64,000 nt of DNA from Rhizobium sp. L43 (GTDB lineage: Bacteria; Pseudomonadota; Alphaproteobacteria; Rhizobiales; Rhizobiaceae). Shown here one piece after another: positions 8,598 to 16,999 of this stretch. The notes below the pieces were generated by a model. It was not told where the DNA came from. It saw only the letters and a list, made by a program, of their open reading frames with translations, and did no database searches. The stretch spans positions 180,856 to 244,855 of the forward strand of contig NZ_NWSQ01000009.1 of assembly GCF_002531725.1 (NCBI RefSeq). The letters are read 5' to 3'. Position numbers and translations under genes: made by a program. The number at the start of each line of letters is the position of its first letter. The first letter of the stretch is position 1.

Positions 8598-9596
8598 TCA
8601 GGCGGCCTGAACAGATTTGATCCTGTCGATGCCACCGACAACAGGCGCGAAATCGTCCCACACGCCCTGGGCGCCCTTCTGCCATTCGTCGAAGGCTTCC
8701 GGCTTCAGGAGTTTTCCGCCATGGCCGAGCGCCGTCTCGACGGATTTGGCTTCGTCGTCGACGATCAACTGATTGAAATAGGCGGCTCCTTCGCTCGATG
8801 CCTGCTGGAACACCGCCTTCTGCTCGTCGTTGAGGCCGGCCCAGAAGGTCGAGGAATAATAGACGATGCCGGATGCCCAGATGTGGCCGGTCTCGGTCAT
8901 ATCGGGCACGACCTCATAGAGCTTGAAGCCGGCATAAGCCGATTTGGTCAGGTCCATCGCGTCGGCGACGCCGGTTGCGAGCGCATTGTAAGTTTCGGTG
9001 ATCGGAATGCCGATCGGCGTCGTGCCGAAGGCGCTCCAGAGCTTGGTGTGCAGCGGACTCTGGATGACGCGGATGCGTTTGCCCTTGAGCTGCTCCGGCC
9101 GTGTCACCGGTTCCTTGGTCAGGAGATGACGGGCGCCGTAATTGATGAAATCGCCGACGACGAAATTCTGCGCCTGCAGCTTCTGCTTGAGATCGGCGCC
9201 GACATCGCCGCTAACGGTCCGCCGCACGTGGTCGGCATCGCGGAAGAGGAAGGGCAGATCGAGGATCTGCAGTTCCGGCGCCCAGCCGGAGAGCGACGAG
9301 ACCGTCGAGAGGCTGGCCTGGATGGAGCCGAGGCGCACGCCTTCGGCCACTTCCTTCTCGCCGCCGAGCGCGCCGTTCCTGACGATATTGAACTTGAACT
9401 GTCCGGGGAGTTTCGCTTCGACCAGTTCGCTAATCTTCACCCAGATCTTCGTTTCCGGCTTGTCGTCGCCGAGCAGCGAGGCGATCGTGATCGTCGTCGT
9501 GCGGGCAGCGGCCGTGCGGACGAAGGCGGGCGCTGCGAGCGCCGTTCCGGCGAGAGCTGCGGTCTTCAGGAAATTGCGTCGGTTGAAATTGTCCAT
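8598..9596 (-). CDS. TRAP transporter substrate-binding protein (DctP family)
   Basis: This 332-residue periplasmic binding protein belongs to a tripartite ATP-independent transporter for an organic acid-like solute. A twin-arginine-like leader, RRNFLKTAALAGTALAAPAF, ends near AAARTTT. The mature DctP fold shows GALGGEKEVAEGVRLGSIQA, the family motif GKRIRVIQSPLHTKLWSAFGTTPIGI, and ETYNALATGVADAMD. The membrane partner starts 13 bp upstream on the same strand. The substrate cannot be assigned; the linked flavin monooxygenase suggests a compound subject to oxidative breakdown, which is inference. Confidence 0.88.
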   Translation of the reverse strand: MDNFNRRNFLKTAALAGTALAAPAFVRTAAARTTTITIASLLGDDKPETKIWVKISELVEAKLPGQFKFNIVRNGALGGEKEVAEGVRLGSIQASLSTVSSLSGWAPELQILDLPFLFRDADHVRRTVSGDVGADLKQKLQAQNFVVGDFINYGARHLLTKEPVTRPEQLKGKRIRVIQSPLHTKLWSAFGTTPIGIPITETYNALATGVADAMDLTKSAYAGFKLYEVVPDMTETGHIWASGIVYYSSTFWAGLNDEQKAVFQQASSEGAAYFNQLIVDDEAKSVETALGHGGKLLKPEAFDEWQKGAQGVWDDFAPVVGGIDRIKSVQAA

Positions 9597-9609
9597 GGGG
9601 TTGTCCTGT

Positions 9610-11442
9610 TTACGAGAAGATGATGGCCCAGGCGCAGAGGATTGCGAGCGAGACCAGGAGAGCGAGCAGATAGGGAACCACCGCCCGAAAGAGCTCTGAG
9701 GCGGGAATGCGCGTGACGCCGCTGACGACGAAGATCAGCATGCCGAGTGGCGGTGTCAGTCCGTGGATCATCAGGTTGACGACGATGATCACGCCGAACT
9801 GAATGGGATCGATGCCGGCGGCGACCGCTGCCGGCAGCAGGATCGGGCCGAAGAGCAGGATCGCGGCGCCGATATCGAGAACGAGGCCGACGACCAGCAG
9901 GATGACGTTCGACAGCAGGATGACCGCAAGCGCGCTGCCACCGAGCACCGTCGTCAGATGCGAGATCAGTCCGGATACGTCATCGACCGCCAGCAGGAAG
10001 GCAAAGGGGCCGGCCGTACCGATGAGGAGACCGATTGCCGCCGCTTCGACAGCCGCCTGGCGAAAGGCGGCATAGAGCGAGAGAATGCCGAGGCGCGCGC
10101 CGATGCCGAGCAGCAGCGTGTAGAAAGCGGCAAGCGCAGCCGCTTCCGTGGTGGTGACGATGCCGATGCGGACGCCGACGACGACGATGACGCCGAGCCC
10201 GAAGGCTGGGATCGCCTGGACCGCCGATTGCCAGCGCTGTCTCGCGTTTGCGCGCGGCAGGGGCACCTGCTCACGCACGGTCAGATGGATGGCGATCGCC
10301 AGGCATATGGCCATCAGGCCGCCGGCGAAGAAGCCACCGACGAGCAGCGAGCCGACGGAAAGATTGGTCGCGGTCGCAAGGATCAAGAAGGCGATCGACG
10401 GCGGGATGACATTATCGAGAACCGATGTCGAGGCGATGATTGCGGCCGCCTGCGCCGGCCGATAGCCGTGTTTGACCAGTTCGGGCTGGAAGGTCGATGC
10501 GCCGAAAGCGGCATTTGCGACCGACGAGCCGGATGCGCCGGAAAAGAGGACGCTGGTGAGCAGTGTCGTCTGCGCCAGCCCGGCCCTGCGGTGACCGACC
10601 ATGGCGGCGGCGAAACGCACAAGCTGGTTGGCGACGCCGGAGGCAGTGAGAAGACCGCCGGCGAGCAGGAAGAAGGGAATGGCGAGCAGCAGGAATTTCG
10701 ATATGCCGGTGACGGTCGCGGAAACGATCGCCGGCTCCGGCAGGCTGCTGCCGAAGGCGATGGCGACATAGGCCGCGGCAAGAAAGGCGTGCGGCAGCGG
10801 CGCAGCAAGCACGAGACCGACCGCGGCGATCAGTCCGAGGAAGATGCTCGGCGGCCAGTCGAGATCGAGCGAGACATGCGGAATGCCGGCATAGAGCGCG
10901 ACACCGACGGCAAGCGAGATCAAAACCGGCAGGATCTTGCCTTCGGCGATGCGCTGCAGAAGCAGCACGACGAGGATCAGCGCGCCGCCCGCGCCGAGGA
11001 AGCCGAAGCGGATCCATTCCGGCACGCCGAGTGTCGGCGAGACGCCGCCGAGCATCGTCATGATCTCGCTGCCGCCGAAGCTCAGAATCAGCGCCGAAAG
11101 CACGGTGAAGACATCGGCGCCGATCCGCGTGACCTTCTGCAGGTTTTCCGGCAGCATCCTGACGAAGACGTCGAGGCGCATGGCAAGCGCGCTGTTGAGG
11201 CTGAGCGGCGCGCCGAGCGCAATCAGGCCGACATGCAGCCAGATGCCGAGATCCTCGGCACCGATGAAGCCGGCGCTGAAGAAATAGCGCAGGCAGACTG
11301 TGACGAGCACCATAAAAAGCAGCACGGCGAGAACAAGTGCCGCGGCAATGCCGAGAATCGCCTCGATCGCCCGCAGCAGGCGCGCTGCCACCCCGCTGTG
11401 CGGAGCGGCCTGTTCGATCGGATGAAATTCACTGGTGGCCAC
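9610..11442 (-). CDS. TRAP transporter fused permease (DctQ-DctM)
   Basis: This 610-residue inner-membrane protein joins both TRAP permease subunits. Residues about 20-170 are DctQ-like (four helices, with the FIGAEDLGIWLHVGLIALGAP signature). From about 195 onward is DctM with about a dozen helices and signature stretches SGSSVANAAFGAS, GYRPAQAAAIIASTSVLDNVIPPSI and HGLTPPLGMLIFV. Separate Q and M genes are more usual, but fused forms are well known. Transport is driven by a sodium or proton gradient with the binding protein encoded 13 bp downstream. The long antisense frame across this gene (9763-12537) is a shadow. Confidence 0.9.
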   Translation of the reverse strand: MATSEFHPIEQAAPHSGVAARLLRAIEAILGIAAALVLAVLLFMVLVTVCLRYFFSAGFIGAEDLGIWLHVGLIALGAPLSLNSALAMRLDVFVRMLPENLQKVTRIGADVFTVLSALILSFGGSEIMTMLGGVSPTLGVPEWIRFGFLGAGGALILVVLLLQRIAEGKILPVLISLAVGVALYAGIPHVSLDLDWPPSIFLGLIAAVGLVLAAPLPHAFLAAAYVAIAFGSSLPEPAIVSATVTGISKFLLLAIPFFLLAGGLLTASGVANQLVRFAAAMVGHRRAGLAQTTLLTSVLFSGASGSSVANAAFGASTFQPELVKHGYRPAQAAAIIASTSVLDNVIPPSIAFLILATATNLSVGSLLVGGFFAGGLMAICLAIAIHLTVREQVPLPRANARQRWQSAVQAIPAFGLGVIVVVGVRIGIVTTTEAAALAAFYTLLLGIGARLGILSLYAAFRQAAVEAAAIGLLIGTAGPFAFLLAVDDVSGLISHLTTVLGGSALAVILLSNVILLVVGLVLDIGAAILLFGPILLPAAVAAGIDPIQFGVIIVVNLMIHGLTPPLGMLIFVVSGVTRIPASELFRAVVPYLLALLVSLAILCAWAIIFS

Positions 11443-11466
11443 AAAACTTACCTTCTGGCGAGAGGA

Positions 11467-12597
11467 TCAGGCATTCTTGACTGTGGAAAGATCGCGATCG
11501 AAGAGCGTCGACCAGGTGTAGTTGCGCGCCGTCGAGACCTCCCTGCTGACATCGAGCCGCGGCAGCACCTTTTCGCCGAAACGATAGGCTTCCTCAAGCA
11601 GCGGCATGCCAGAAAGAATGAAAGTATCGACTCCTGCCTTCTGATAGGCTTCGAGCGTGCGCAGAACCGTATCCGGCGAACCGACGATCGCCGTGCCGGG
11701 ACCGGGCCTGACCAGGCCTATGCCGGCCCAGAGGTTCGGCGCGACTTCGAGATCGCGCAGGTTTTCCGGCTTGAGGCCGCCATGCAGTGCCGTCATGCGC
11801 TGCTGGCCGACGGAATCGCTTCTTGCGACGAATCGCTGGTTGGCGGTGATCGCCGCATCGTCCATCCGACCATAGAGATCGGCCGCCGCCTCCCAGGCCT
11901 TCTCGTCGGTGTCGCGAACGATGACATAGAGGCGGATGCCATATTCCAGTTCACGCCTGTATTGGGCAGCCCGTGCCTTCACCGCCTTGACCTTCTCGCC
12001 GATCTGGGCGGGCGTCTCACCCCAGGAGAGATAGGTGTCCACATGTCTTGCCGCGACTTCAAGCGCCTTGTCCGAGGAGCCACCGAACCAGAGTGGCGGC
12101 GGTGCGATGCTTTCGCCGACCGGCAAGGCGAGCTTGGCGCCGTCCGTCGAGAAATACTTGCCCTGATGGGTGACGCTCTCGCCGGCAAAGAGCCGGTGCC
12201 AGAGCTGCAGATATTCGTCGGCCATGTCATAACGCTCGTCATGCGGCAGCATCATCCCATAGGCGCCGAGCATCTTGGCGTCGCCGGAGACGACATTGAT
12301 CAGCAGCCGGCCGCGGGCGAACTCCTGGAAGGTCGCCGCCATCTTGGCAAGCAATGTCGGCGCAACGAGGCCAGGATGGATAGCGACGAGAAAACGCAGC
12401 CGCTCGGTATGAGCAAGCAGTGCGCTCGCCAGCACCCAGACATCATGGGCGCCGGTCGCAAACAGCGCGCCGGTGTAACCCAGATGGTCATAGGCCTGAG
12501 CAAGCTGCTTGTAATAGCCGTAGTCGACCTGACGTGAGCCTTCCGGCTGCCAGGGATAGGCGCCGTCGGGCGCGCACATGTACCAGAAAACGTTCAT
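11467..12597 (-). CDS. LLM-class flavin-dependent monooxygenase (SsuD-like)
   Basis: This 376-residue bacterial-luciferase-like TIM-barrel enzyme resembles alkanesulfonate monooxygenase: it opens with MNVFWYMCAPDG and continues with QVDYGYYKQLAQAYDHLGYTGAL. The flavin/substrate regions ERLRFLVAIHPGLVAPTLLAKMAATFQEFARGRL and LINVVSGDAKMLGAYG are typical. PPLWFGGSSDKALEVAARHVDTYLSWGE and the C-terminal IVGSPDTVLRTLEAYQKAGVDTFILSG complete the SsuD pattern. It needs reduced FMN from a reductase not encoded here. It sits 24 bp from the TRAP permease and 15 bp from the binding-like protein upstream, so probably one operon. Confidence 0.87.
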   Translation of the reverse strand: MNVFWYMCAPDGAYPWQPEGSRQVDYGYYKQLAQAYDHLGYTGALFATGAHDVWVLASALLAHTERLRFLVAIHPGLVAPTLLAKMAATFQEFARGRLLINVVSGDAKMLGAYGMMLPHDERYDMADEYLQLWHRLFAGESVTHQGKYFSTDGAKLALPVGESIAPPPLWFGGSSDKALEVAARHVDTYLSWGETPAQIGEKVKAVKARAAQYRRELEYGIRLYVIVRDTDEKAWEAAADLYGRMDDAAITANQRFVARSDSVGQQRMTALHGGLKPENLRDLEVAPNLWAGIGLVRPGPGTAIVGSPDTVLRTLEAYQKAGVDTFILSGMPLLEEAYRFGEKVLPRLDVSREVSTARNYTWSTLFDRDLSTVKNA

Positions 12598-12612
12598 CGC
12601 CTGATTCCTTCG

Positions 12613-13473
12613 TTATCTCGTCGTTTCCGGGCGTTTCAGCACGATGGCCTTGTCGAAATGGCCGTGGCGCAGCAGCGTATCGGCCTCTTCCTGTTGTTCG
12701 GCAATGATCTCGTCGTCGATCGGAAAGACGGTGAAGTCGCGCGAGCGCACCACCTTTTCCCAGGCATCGATATCCGTTCCGTCGCGGTCGACAGATCCGC
12801 CGCGGTCGCCAGATGCAAGAAGCCGGGCGGCGGCACGCGGATCGGCAGCGATCTCGTTACCGATCCGGCTGAGTTCGGAGACGATCGCCCGGATCTCCGC
12901 GGCCGAGAGGCCGTTCCGCTCCAATGTCCAGAACAACGAACGGTTGGGAATGGCCGCGCCGCAGCGGACGATCGGCCTGACGTCATCGCGCTCCAGCGCC
13001 TTTTCGAGACGTGGCGACATGGCGACCCAGGCATCGACGCGCCCTTCGAGCAGGTCGGCGAGCGAATCGCGCGCGCCGCTTTCGACCCGCTCGACATCGG
13101 GCAGGCTCATCCCCTCACCTTCCAGGCTGCGGGCCAGGAGATAGGTGTGAAACGAACCGTCGATCAGCGAGATCCGGCGGCCTTTCAGCTCAGCGACGGA
13201 GCCGATCGGACTGTCGGTCCTGACGAAGATGGCGCCGTTGGCCGGGCGCGGCGCCGAGGCGGCGACATATTCGACGCCGAGGCCGCGGATATCGGCTTCG
13301 ATCGGCGGCGTCGAGCCGGTGCCGCCGAGATCGATGTCGCCGCTTTCCAGCAGGGCCGCGGTATCGCGACCTTCGGCATAGGATACGAATATCGGCTGCA
13401 GATCTGTGAAGGCGCCAGGCCAGAGCCGCGCGAGACGAAGATGCAGATTGTTGGGATGAACACCAATTTTCAT
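12613..13473 (-). CDS. ABC-type substrate-binding-like protein without signal peptide
   Basis: This 286-residue protein has the SsuA/TauA-like periplasmic-binding fold: YAEGRDTAALLESGDIDLGGTGSTPPIEA, VRTDSPIGSVAELKGRRISL, HTYLLARSLEGEG and LLEGRVDAWVAMSPRLEKALE. It starts directly with MKIGVHPNNLHL, the first strand of the fold, so there is no export signal, and no ABC permease or ATPase is nearby. Either it is a cytosolic sensor or enzyme built on the binding fold, or its start is misplaced. I see no convincing upstream leader in frame. It heads the monooxygenase/TRAP operon and faces a divergent ArsR-type regulator. Confidence 0.75.
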   Translation of the reverse strand: MKIGVHPNNLHLRLARLWPGAFTDLQPIFVSYAEGRDTAALLESGDIDLGGTGSTPPIEADIRGLGVEYVAASAPRPANGAIFVRTDSPIGSVAELKGRRISLIDGSFHTYLLARSLEGEGMSLPDVERVESGARDSLADLLEGRVDAWVAMSPRLEKALERDDVRPIVRCGAAIPNRSLFWTLERNGLSAAEIRAIVSELSRIGNEIAADPRAAARLLASGDRGGSVDRDGTDIDAWEKVVRSRDFTVFPIDDEIIAEQQEEADTLLRHGHFDKAIVLKRPETTR

Positions 13474-13500
13474 TCTGTGCGACCGATGACGTGGCTCATA

Positions 13501-13532
13501 GTAATCAATTTACTTTTTTATAAATTGATTAC
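13501..13532. promoter_or_regulatory. Perfect inverted repeat in the divergent promoter region
   Basis: Arms GTAATCAATTTA (13501-13512) and TAAATTGATTAC (13521-13532) are perfectly complementary with an 8-bp spacer. The element lies 28 bp upstream of the binding-like gene and 161 bp from the ArsR-type regulator. It is strikingly AT-rich for this genome. It is a good candidate operator for the adjacent regulator. Confidence 0.6.
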
Positions 13533-13657
13533 GAGGAAACGATTGTCGTCAGCGGGAGAAAATCGCCTTTGAAATCCCATAAAATCGATAGGCAATGAAA
13601 TCTTTTACCAGATCGAGCGAAGTGAGCGCGCCGGAGTTGAAAAATCGGCGCCGTCAC

Positions 13658-13671
13658 TTTACTTTTTTATA
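13658..13671. repeat. Second copy of a 14-bp promoter-region motif
   Basis: TTTACTTTTTTATA at 13658-13671 repeats exactly the sequence at 13509-13522 inside the inverted repeat. One copy is next to each of the two divergent start sites. This fits a shared operator or core promoter element, but only half of the palindrome is repeated here. Confidence 0.45.
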
Positions 13672-13692
13672 GAACCTTCAAGGACGATACCG

Positions 13693-14058
13693 TTGACGAA
13701 GCCCGTTTCCTCCAGAGTCTGCCGCGATGTCGGCGCAGCAAGCGAATTGCTGAAGCTGATCGCCAACGCCAACCGCCTGGCGATCGTCTGCTATCTCATC
13801 GAAACGGAAGCCTCGGTCTCGGCGATGGAGGACGAGCTCGGCATCCGCCAGCCGACACTTTCCCAGCAATTGAGCGAGCTTCGCGAGGCCGGCGTGATCG
13901 AAGGACGCCGCGATGGCAAGGCGATCGTCTATCGTGTCATCGATCCGCGTGTCGAGACGATCGTACAAACGCTGCGGGACATGTTCTCCGGCCTCGACGA
14001 TGTCACCGGGCGCTTCGGAATGACGAAGCTGCCGGTCGACGAAATGATGTTCGATTGA
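13693..14058 (+). CDS. ArsR/SmtB-type winged-helix transcriptional regulator
   Basis: This 121-residue DNA-binding protein has ASELLKLIANANRLAIVCYLIE (helices 1-2), then SVSAMEDELGIRQPTLSQQLSELREAGVIEGRRDGKAIVYRV, the helix-turn-helix and wing of ArsR-type repressors. The metal-binding ELCVC-type cysteines are missing, so a metal ligand is unlikely. Translation seems to start at TTG 13693, with AAGGA about 10 bp upstream; the next in-frame Met is too deep in the domain. It is followed after 7 bp by a GST gene and is divergent from the binding-like/monooxygenase/TRAP operon, which it probably controls. Confidence 0.85.
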   Translation: MTKPVSSRVCRDVGAASELLKLIANANRLAIVCYLIETEASVSAMEDELGIRQPTLSQQLSELREAGVIEGRRDGKAIVYRVIDPRVETIVQTLRDMFSGLDDVTGRFGMTKLPVDEMMFD

Positions 14059-14065
14059 ACCTGGG

Positions 14066-14641
14066 ATGATCGACCTCTACACTTGGATCACCCCGAACGG
14101 CCTGAAAGTGTCCATCGCGCTCGAGGAGTTCGGCCTCTCCTATCGCTCCCATGCGATCGACATCACCAAGGGGGATCAGTTCCGGCCGGATTTTCTCGCC
14201 ATCAATCCGGGCGGCAAGATCCCGGTCATCATCGATGACGAGACCGGCATCACGCTTGCCGAATCCGGCGCCATCCTACTCTATCTCGCCGAAAAGACCG
14301 GCCGCTTCCTGCCCAGGCAGGGTGCGGCCCGGCATCACACGATCGAATGGCTGATGTGGCAGATGGGCGGTTTCGGACCGACGCTCGGCCACGCCCCTTA
14401 TTTCCTGACCTATAATAGCGGCCAAGCGCCTTTCGCGGAGGATCTGTTTCGCAAGGACACCCACCGTCTCTACGAGACACTGAACGCACGGCTCGAAGGC
14501 CGCGCCTATCTCGTCGACGATTATTCCATCGCCGACATGGCGGTCTGGCCTTGGGTCTCCCGGTTCCAACGTCATAAGGTCGACCTGAACGCCTTCCCTC
14601 ACGTCAAGCAATGGTATCTCAGGCTTGCCGCACGCCCATAG
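14066..14641 (+). CDS. Glutathione S-transferase family protein with early stop
   Basis: This is a 191-residue GST, paralogous to the gene at 5955-6677: YTWITPNGLKVSIALEE, NPGGKIPVIIDDETG, ESGAILLYLAEKTGRF, then IEWLMWQMGGFGPTLGHA and SIADMAVWPWV. The protein stops at ARP with TAG at 14639-14641. The next codons in the same frame read VRRGYAVPHFTSDIPQP before TGA at 14693-14695, matching the family's usual ARPxVxRGxAV tail. The amber codon therefore looks like a recent nonsense change that removes about 17 residues; the core domains are intact. The gene sits 7 bp after the ArsR-type regulator. Confidence 0.82.
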   Translation: MIDLYTWITPNGLKVSIALEEFGLSYRSHAIDITKGDQFRPDFLAINPGGKIPVIIDDETGITLAESGAILLYLAEKTGRFLPRQGAARHHTIEWLMWQMGGFGPTLGHAPYFLTYNSGQAPFAEDLFRKDTHRLYETLNARLEGRAYLVDDYSIADMAVWPWVSRFQRHKVDLNAFPHVKQWYLRLAARP

Positions 14642-14669
14642 GTCAGGCGCGGTTACGCCGTTCCGCATT

Positions 14670-14850
14670 TCACATCCGACATACCCCAGCCTTGAAGATC
14701 TCGTCGGCAATGCCTTTGCCGATTTCGCCGGCCGCGCTACCCCCCGATCAGGATGACCGCTATGATGCCGTTGGCGACTGTGCTGGCCGCACCATAAAGC
14801 AGGACAAGGGGCTGACGCGAAGCATTGGCTCCGCCTGAAACTGCGGCAGT
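14670..14850 (-). pseudogene. Frameshifted remnant of a small hydrophobic protein
   Basis: On the minus strand one frame reads ASRQPLVLLYGAASTVANGI then IAVILIGG and stops at TAG (14737-14739). Skipping one base in the run of six Cs at 14740-14745 continues as GSAAGEIGKGIADEIFKAG to TGA at 14670-14672. Both halves look coding and join at a homopolymer, which suggests a frameshift mutation or a sequencing error. No start codon is visible in the first frame. The protein family is not recognised. Confidence 0.35.
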
Positions 14851-14937
14851 TTGATTATTTTTTAATCACACCTATTTTTGCACAGTTTTCAGGCGGACAC
14901 CTTGCTAAAATTGCTGCAGTGCGTCATGAATATAGCA

Positions 14938-15525
14938 ATGACGCATCGCGATCTGACAATTCTGGTGATCGACGAAAATGCCATTCGCGCCTCTATCATC
15001 GAAGAAGGGCTGCGCGAGGCAGGGCATGCGCACGTCACCGTGGTCCATGAGGTCAACGGCATCGCCCGAATCATCGAAACGCTGATGCCCGACGTGATCA
15101 TCATCGATATCGAAAATCCCAACCGCGACATGATGGAGCATCTCTTCCAGCTGACGCGCACGGTGAGCCGGCCGATCGCCATGTTCGTCGATCGCTCCGA
15201 CACGGCCTCGATCGAGGCTGCCGTCGATGCCGGCGTCTCGGCCTATATCGTCGACGGTTTGAAGAAGGAACGCGTCAAGCCGATCCTCGACATGGCCGTT
15301 AGCCGCTTCAATGCCTTCAGCCGGCTGCGGCGGGAGCTTGCCGATGCCCGTTCGGCGCTGGAGGAACGCAAACTTATCGAGCGCGCCAAGGGCATATTGA
15401 TGAAGATGCGCGGTCTGTCCGAGGAAGAGGCTTTCGCGCTTTTGCGCCAGACGGCGATGAACGAAAAGAAGAAGATGTCGGAAATCGCCCAGAGCGTTGT
15501 CACCGCCGCGGGACTGTTGATGTGA
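14938..15525 (+). CDS. nasT: ANTAR-domain antiterminator of nitrate assimilation (NasT)
   Basis: This 195-residue response regulator has an N-terminal receiver domain, LTILVIDENAIRASIIEEGLREAGH, with the acceptor-position Asp in VIIIDIENPNRD. The C-terminal ANTAR RNA-binding domain reads LIERAKGILMKMRGLSEEEAFALLRQ. NasT binds hairpins in nas leader RNA and prevents termination; NasS holds it inactive until nitrate or nitrite binds. nasS starts 40 bp downstream, and the target leader is at 17026-17226. The start is uncertain among ATG 14926, ATG 14938 and TTG 14878; none has a strong ribosome site. Confidence 0.9.
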   Translation: MTHRDLTILVIDENAIRASIIEEGLREAGHAHVTVVHEVNGIARIIETLMPDVIIIDIENPNRDMMEHLFQLTRTVSRPIAMFVDRSDTASIEAAVDAGVSAYIVDGLKKERVKPILDMAVSRFNAFSRLRRELADARSALEERKLIERAKGILMKMRGLSEEEAFALLRQTAMNEKKKMSEIAQSVVTAAGLLM

Positions 15526-15565
15526 TGGCGGGCCTCCTCAATGTCCGGAGGAAACCGGAGTGGAT

Positions 15566-16840
15566 ATGATGACGAACACCGCCAGTTCCGACGGCAGGCT
15601 GCCCTCGCCCGCGCGCGTCAACAACGAAGGACCGAAAGTGCTCAGGGCCGGCTTCATTCCGCTCGTCGATGCATCGGTGCTGATTGCGGCGGCGGAATTC
15701 GGCTTCGCGCAGAAGGAAGGCCTGACGCTCGATCTCGTCAAGGACGTTTCCTGGGCGAATGTGCGCGACCGCCTGGCATTCCGCCAGTTCGATATCGCCC
15801 ACATGCTGTCGCCGATGCCCGTCGCCTCCATGCTCGGTCTCGGCTCCAATCCCTCGCCGACGATCACGCCGTTTTCGCTAGGACGCGGCGGCAATGCGAT
15901 CACGCTGTCGACGCGGCTGTTCGACAGGATGCGCAATGACGCCGGTTTGCCGGAAACGGCAAACGCGCTCGACAATGCCCGCGCCCTGTCAAAAACACTG
16001 ACGGCGATGAAGGCGCGCGGCGAGCCGCCACCGACCTTCGGGGTCACCTATCCCTTCTCCTCGCATAATTACGAATTCCGCTACTGGCTGGCGGCTGGCG
16101 GCATCGATCCCGACAAGGACGTCAAGCTCGTCGTCGTGCCGCCGCCGATGACGTCGGACGCGCTGGCGGCCGGCGCGATCGACGGTTTCTGCGTCGGGGC
16201 GCCGTGGAACATGGTGGCTTCGGAGCGCGGCCTCGGCCGCATCGTCGCCGCCAAACAGGACATCTGGCCGTCGGCACCGGAAAAGGTGATCGGCATGCGC
16301 CCGGATTGGGCGGAAAGCCACCCGGAGACCGTTTCCCGGCTGATCGTGGCGCTCGATGCGGCAGCCCGCTGGTGCGACCAGCCGGACAATCACGACGCGC
16401 TGGCGGCCGCTCTTGCCGACCCCCGCTATATCTCTGCCCCCGTCGAAATCATCCGCCGCGTGCTCGCCGGCGAATTCGCTCTCGACGCCAAGGGCAACCG
16501 CCGTATCATCGCCGATTATTTCACGTTTCATTCCGGCTTCGCCAATTATCCCCGGCCAAGCCAGGCGCTGTGGATTTACAGCCAGATGATCCGCTGGGGA
16601 CAGGCCGAGGCCAGCCTCAGCAAGGCGCGGGCCGCCGCCTCCGCCTACCGGCCGGATCTCTACCGCACGGCTCTCGGCGACGCCAATGCACCTGATGATG
16701 CCGATATCCGCATCGAGGGCAGTGACGAGGGCGACCGTTTCATGGATGGCCACGTCTTCGATCCCAAGCGGCTGCCGGAGTATGTCGCAGGCTTCGCCGT
16801 CAGGAGCGCCCTGCCCTTTGCCGCCGGCGACGACGTCTGA
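15566..16840 (+). CDS. nasS: Nitrate/nitrite sensor protein NasS (NrtA/CmpA-like, cytosolic)
   Basis: This 424-residue protein has the nitrate/bicarbonate binding fold: VLRAGFIPLVDASVLIAAAEFGFAQKEGL, FRQFDIAHMLSPMPVASMLG, PPTFGVTYPFSSHNYEFRYWLAAGGIDPD and AGAIDGFCVGAPWNMVA. There is no signal peptide, as expected for NasS, which stays in the cytosol and sequesters NasT when nitrate is absent. It is co-transcribed with nasT. GGAG at 15557-15560 supports ATG 15566 or 15569; GTG 15560 would overlap that site. A true transporter ATPase or permease is absent, which agrees with a sensor rather than an uptake role. Confidence 0.9.
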   Translation: MMTNTASSDGRLPSPARVNNEGPKVLRAGFIPLVDASVLIAAAEFGFAQKEGLTLDLVKDVSWANVRDRLAFRQFDIAHMLSPMPVASMLGLGSNPSPTITPFSLGRGGNAITLSTRLFDRMRNDAGLPETANALDNARALSKTLTAMKARGEPPPTFGVTYPFSSHNYEFRYWLAAGGIDPDKDVKLVVVPPPMTSDALAAGAIDGFCVGAPWNMVASERGLGRIVAAKQDIWPSAPEKVIGMRPDWAESHPETVSRLIVALDAAARWCDQPDNHDALAAALADPRYISAPVEIIRRVLAGEFALDAKGNRRIIADYFTFHSGFANYPRPSQALWIYSQMIRWGQAEASLSKARAAASAYRPDLYRTALGDANAPDDADIRIEGSDEGDRFMDGHVFDPKRLPEYVAGFAVRSALPFAAGDDV

Positions 16841-16999
16841 ACCATGCCGGCCTGCTCAAAACGCCAGCAAGGATTTGCGCCCACCTCGCGATATCCGCAC
16901 AAAAGATTTGCATGTTTTTTGGCCGACCGAAAAACGGGCAAGCGGCCCACCTTTAAAAATACTGTTAATATTCAACCACTTGAAATGAAAACAGCAAAC

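Noticed and set aside
9763..12537. 924-codon open frame antisense to the TRAP permease and monooxygenase
   Set aside because: It is a product of the GC-rich codon bias of the real minus-strand genes; composition is dominated by Arg, Asp and Glu and has no domain.
12613..13473. Assignment of the signal-less binding protein as a DszB-type desulfinase
   Set aside because: The N-terminal catalytic Cys of DszB has no counterpart; only one Cys occurs, in the RCGAAIPNR segment. Kept as a possibility in the findings, not as a call.
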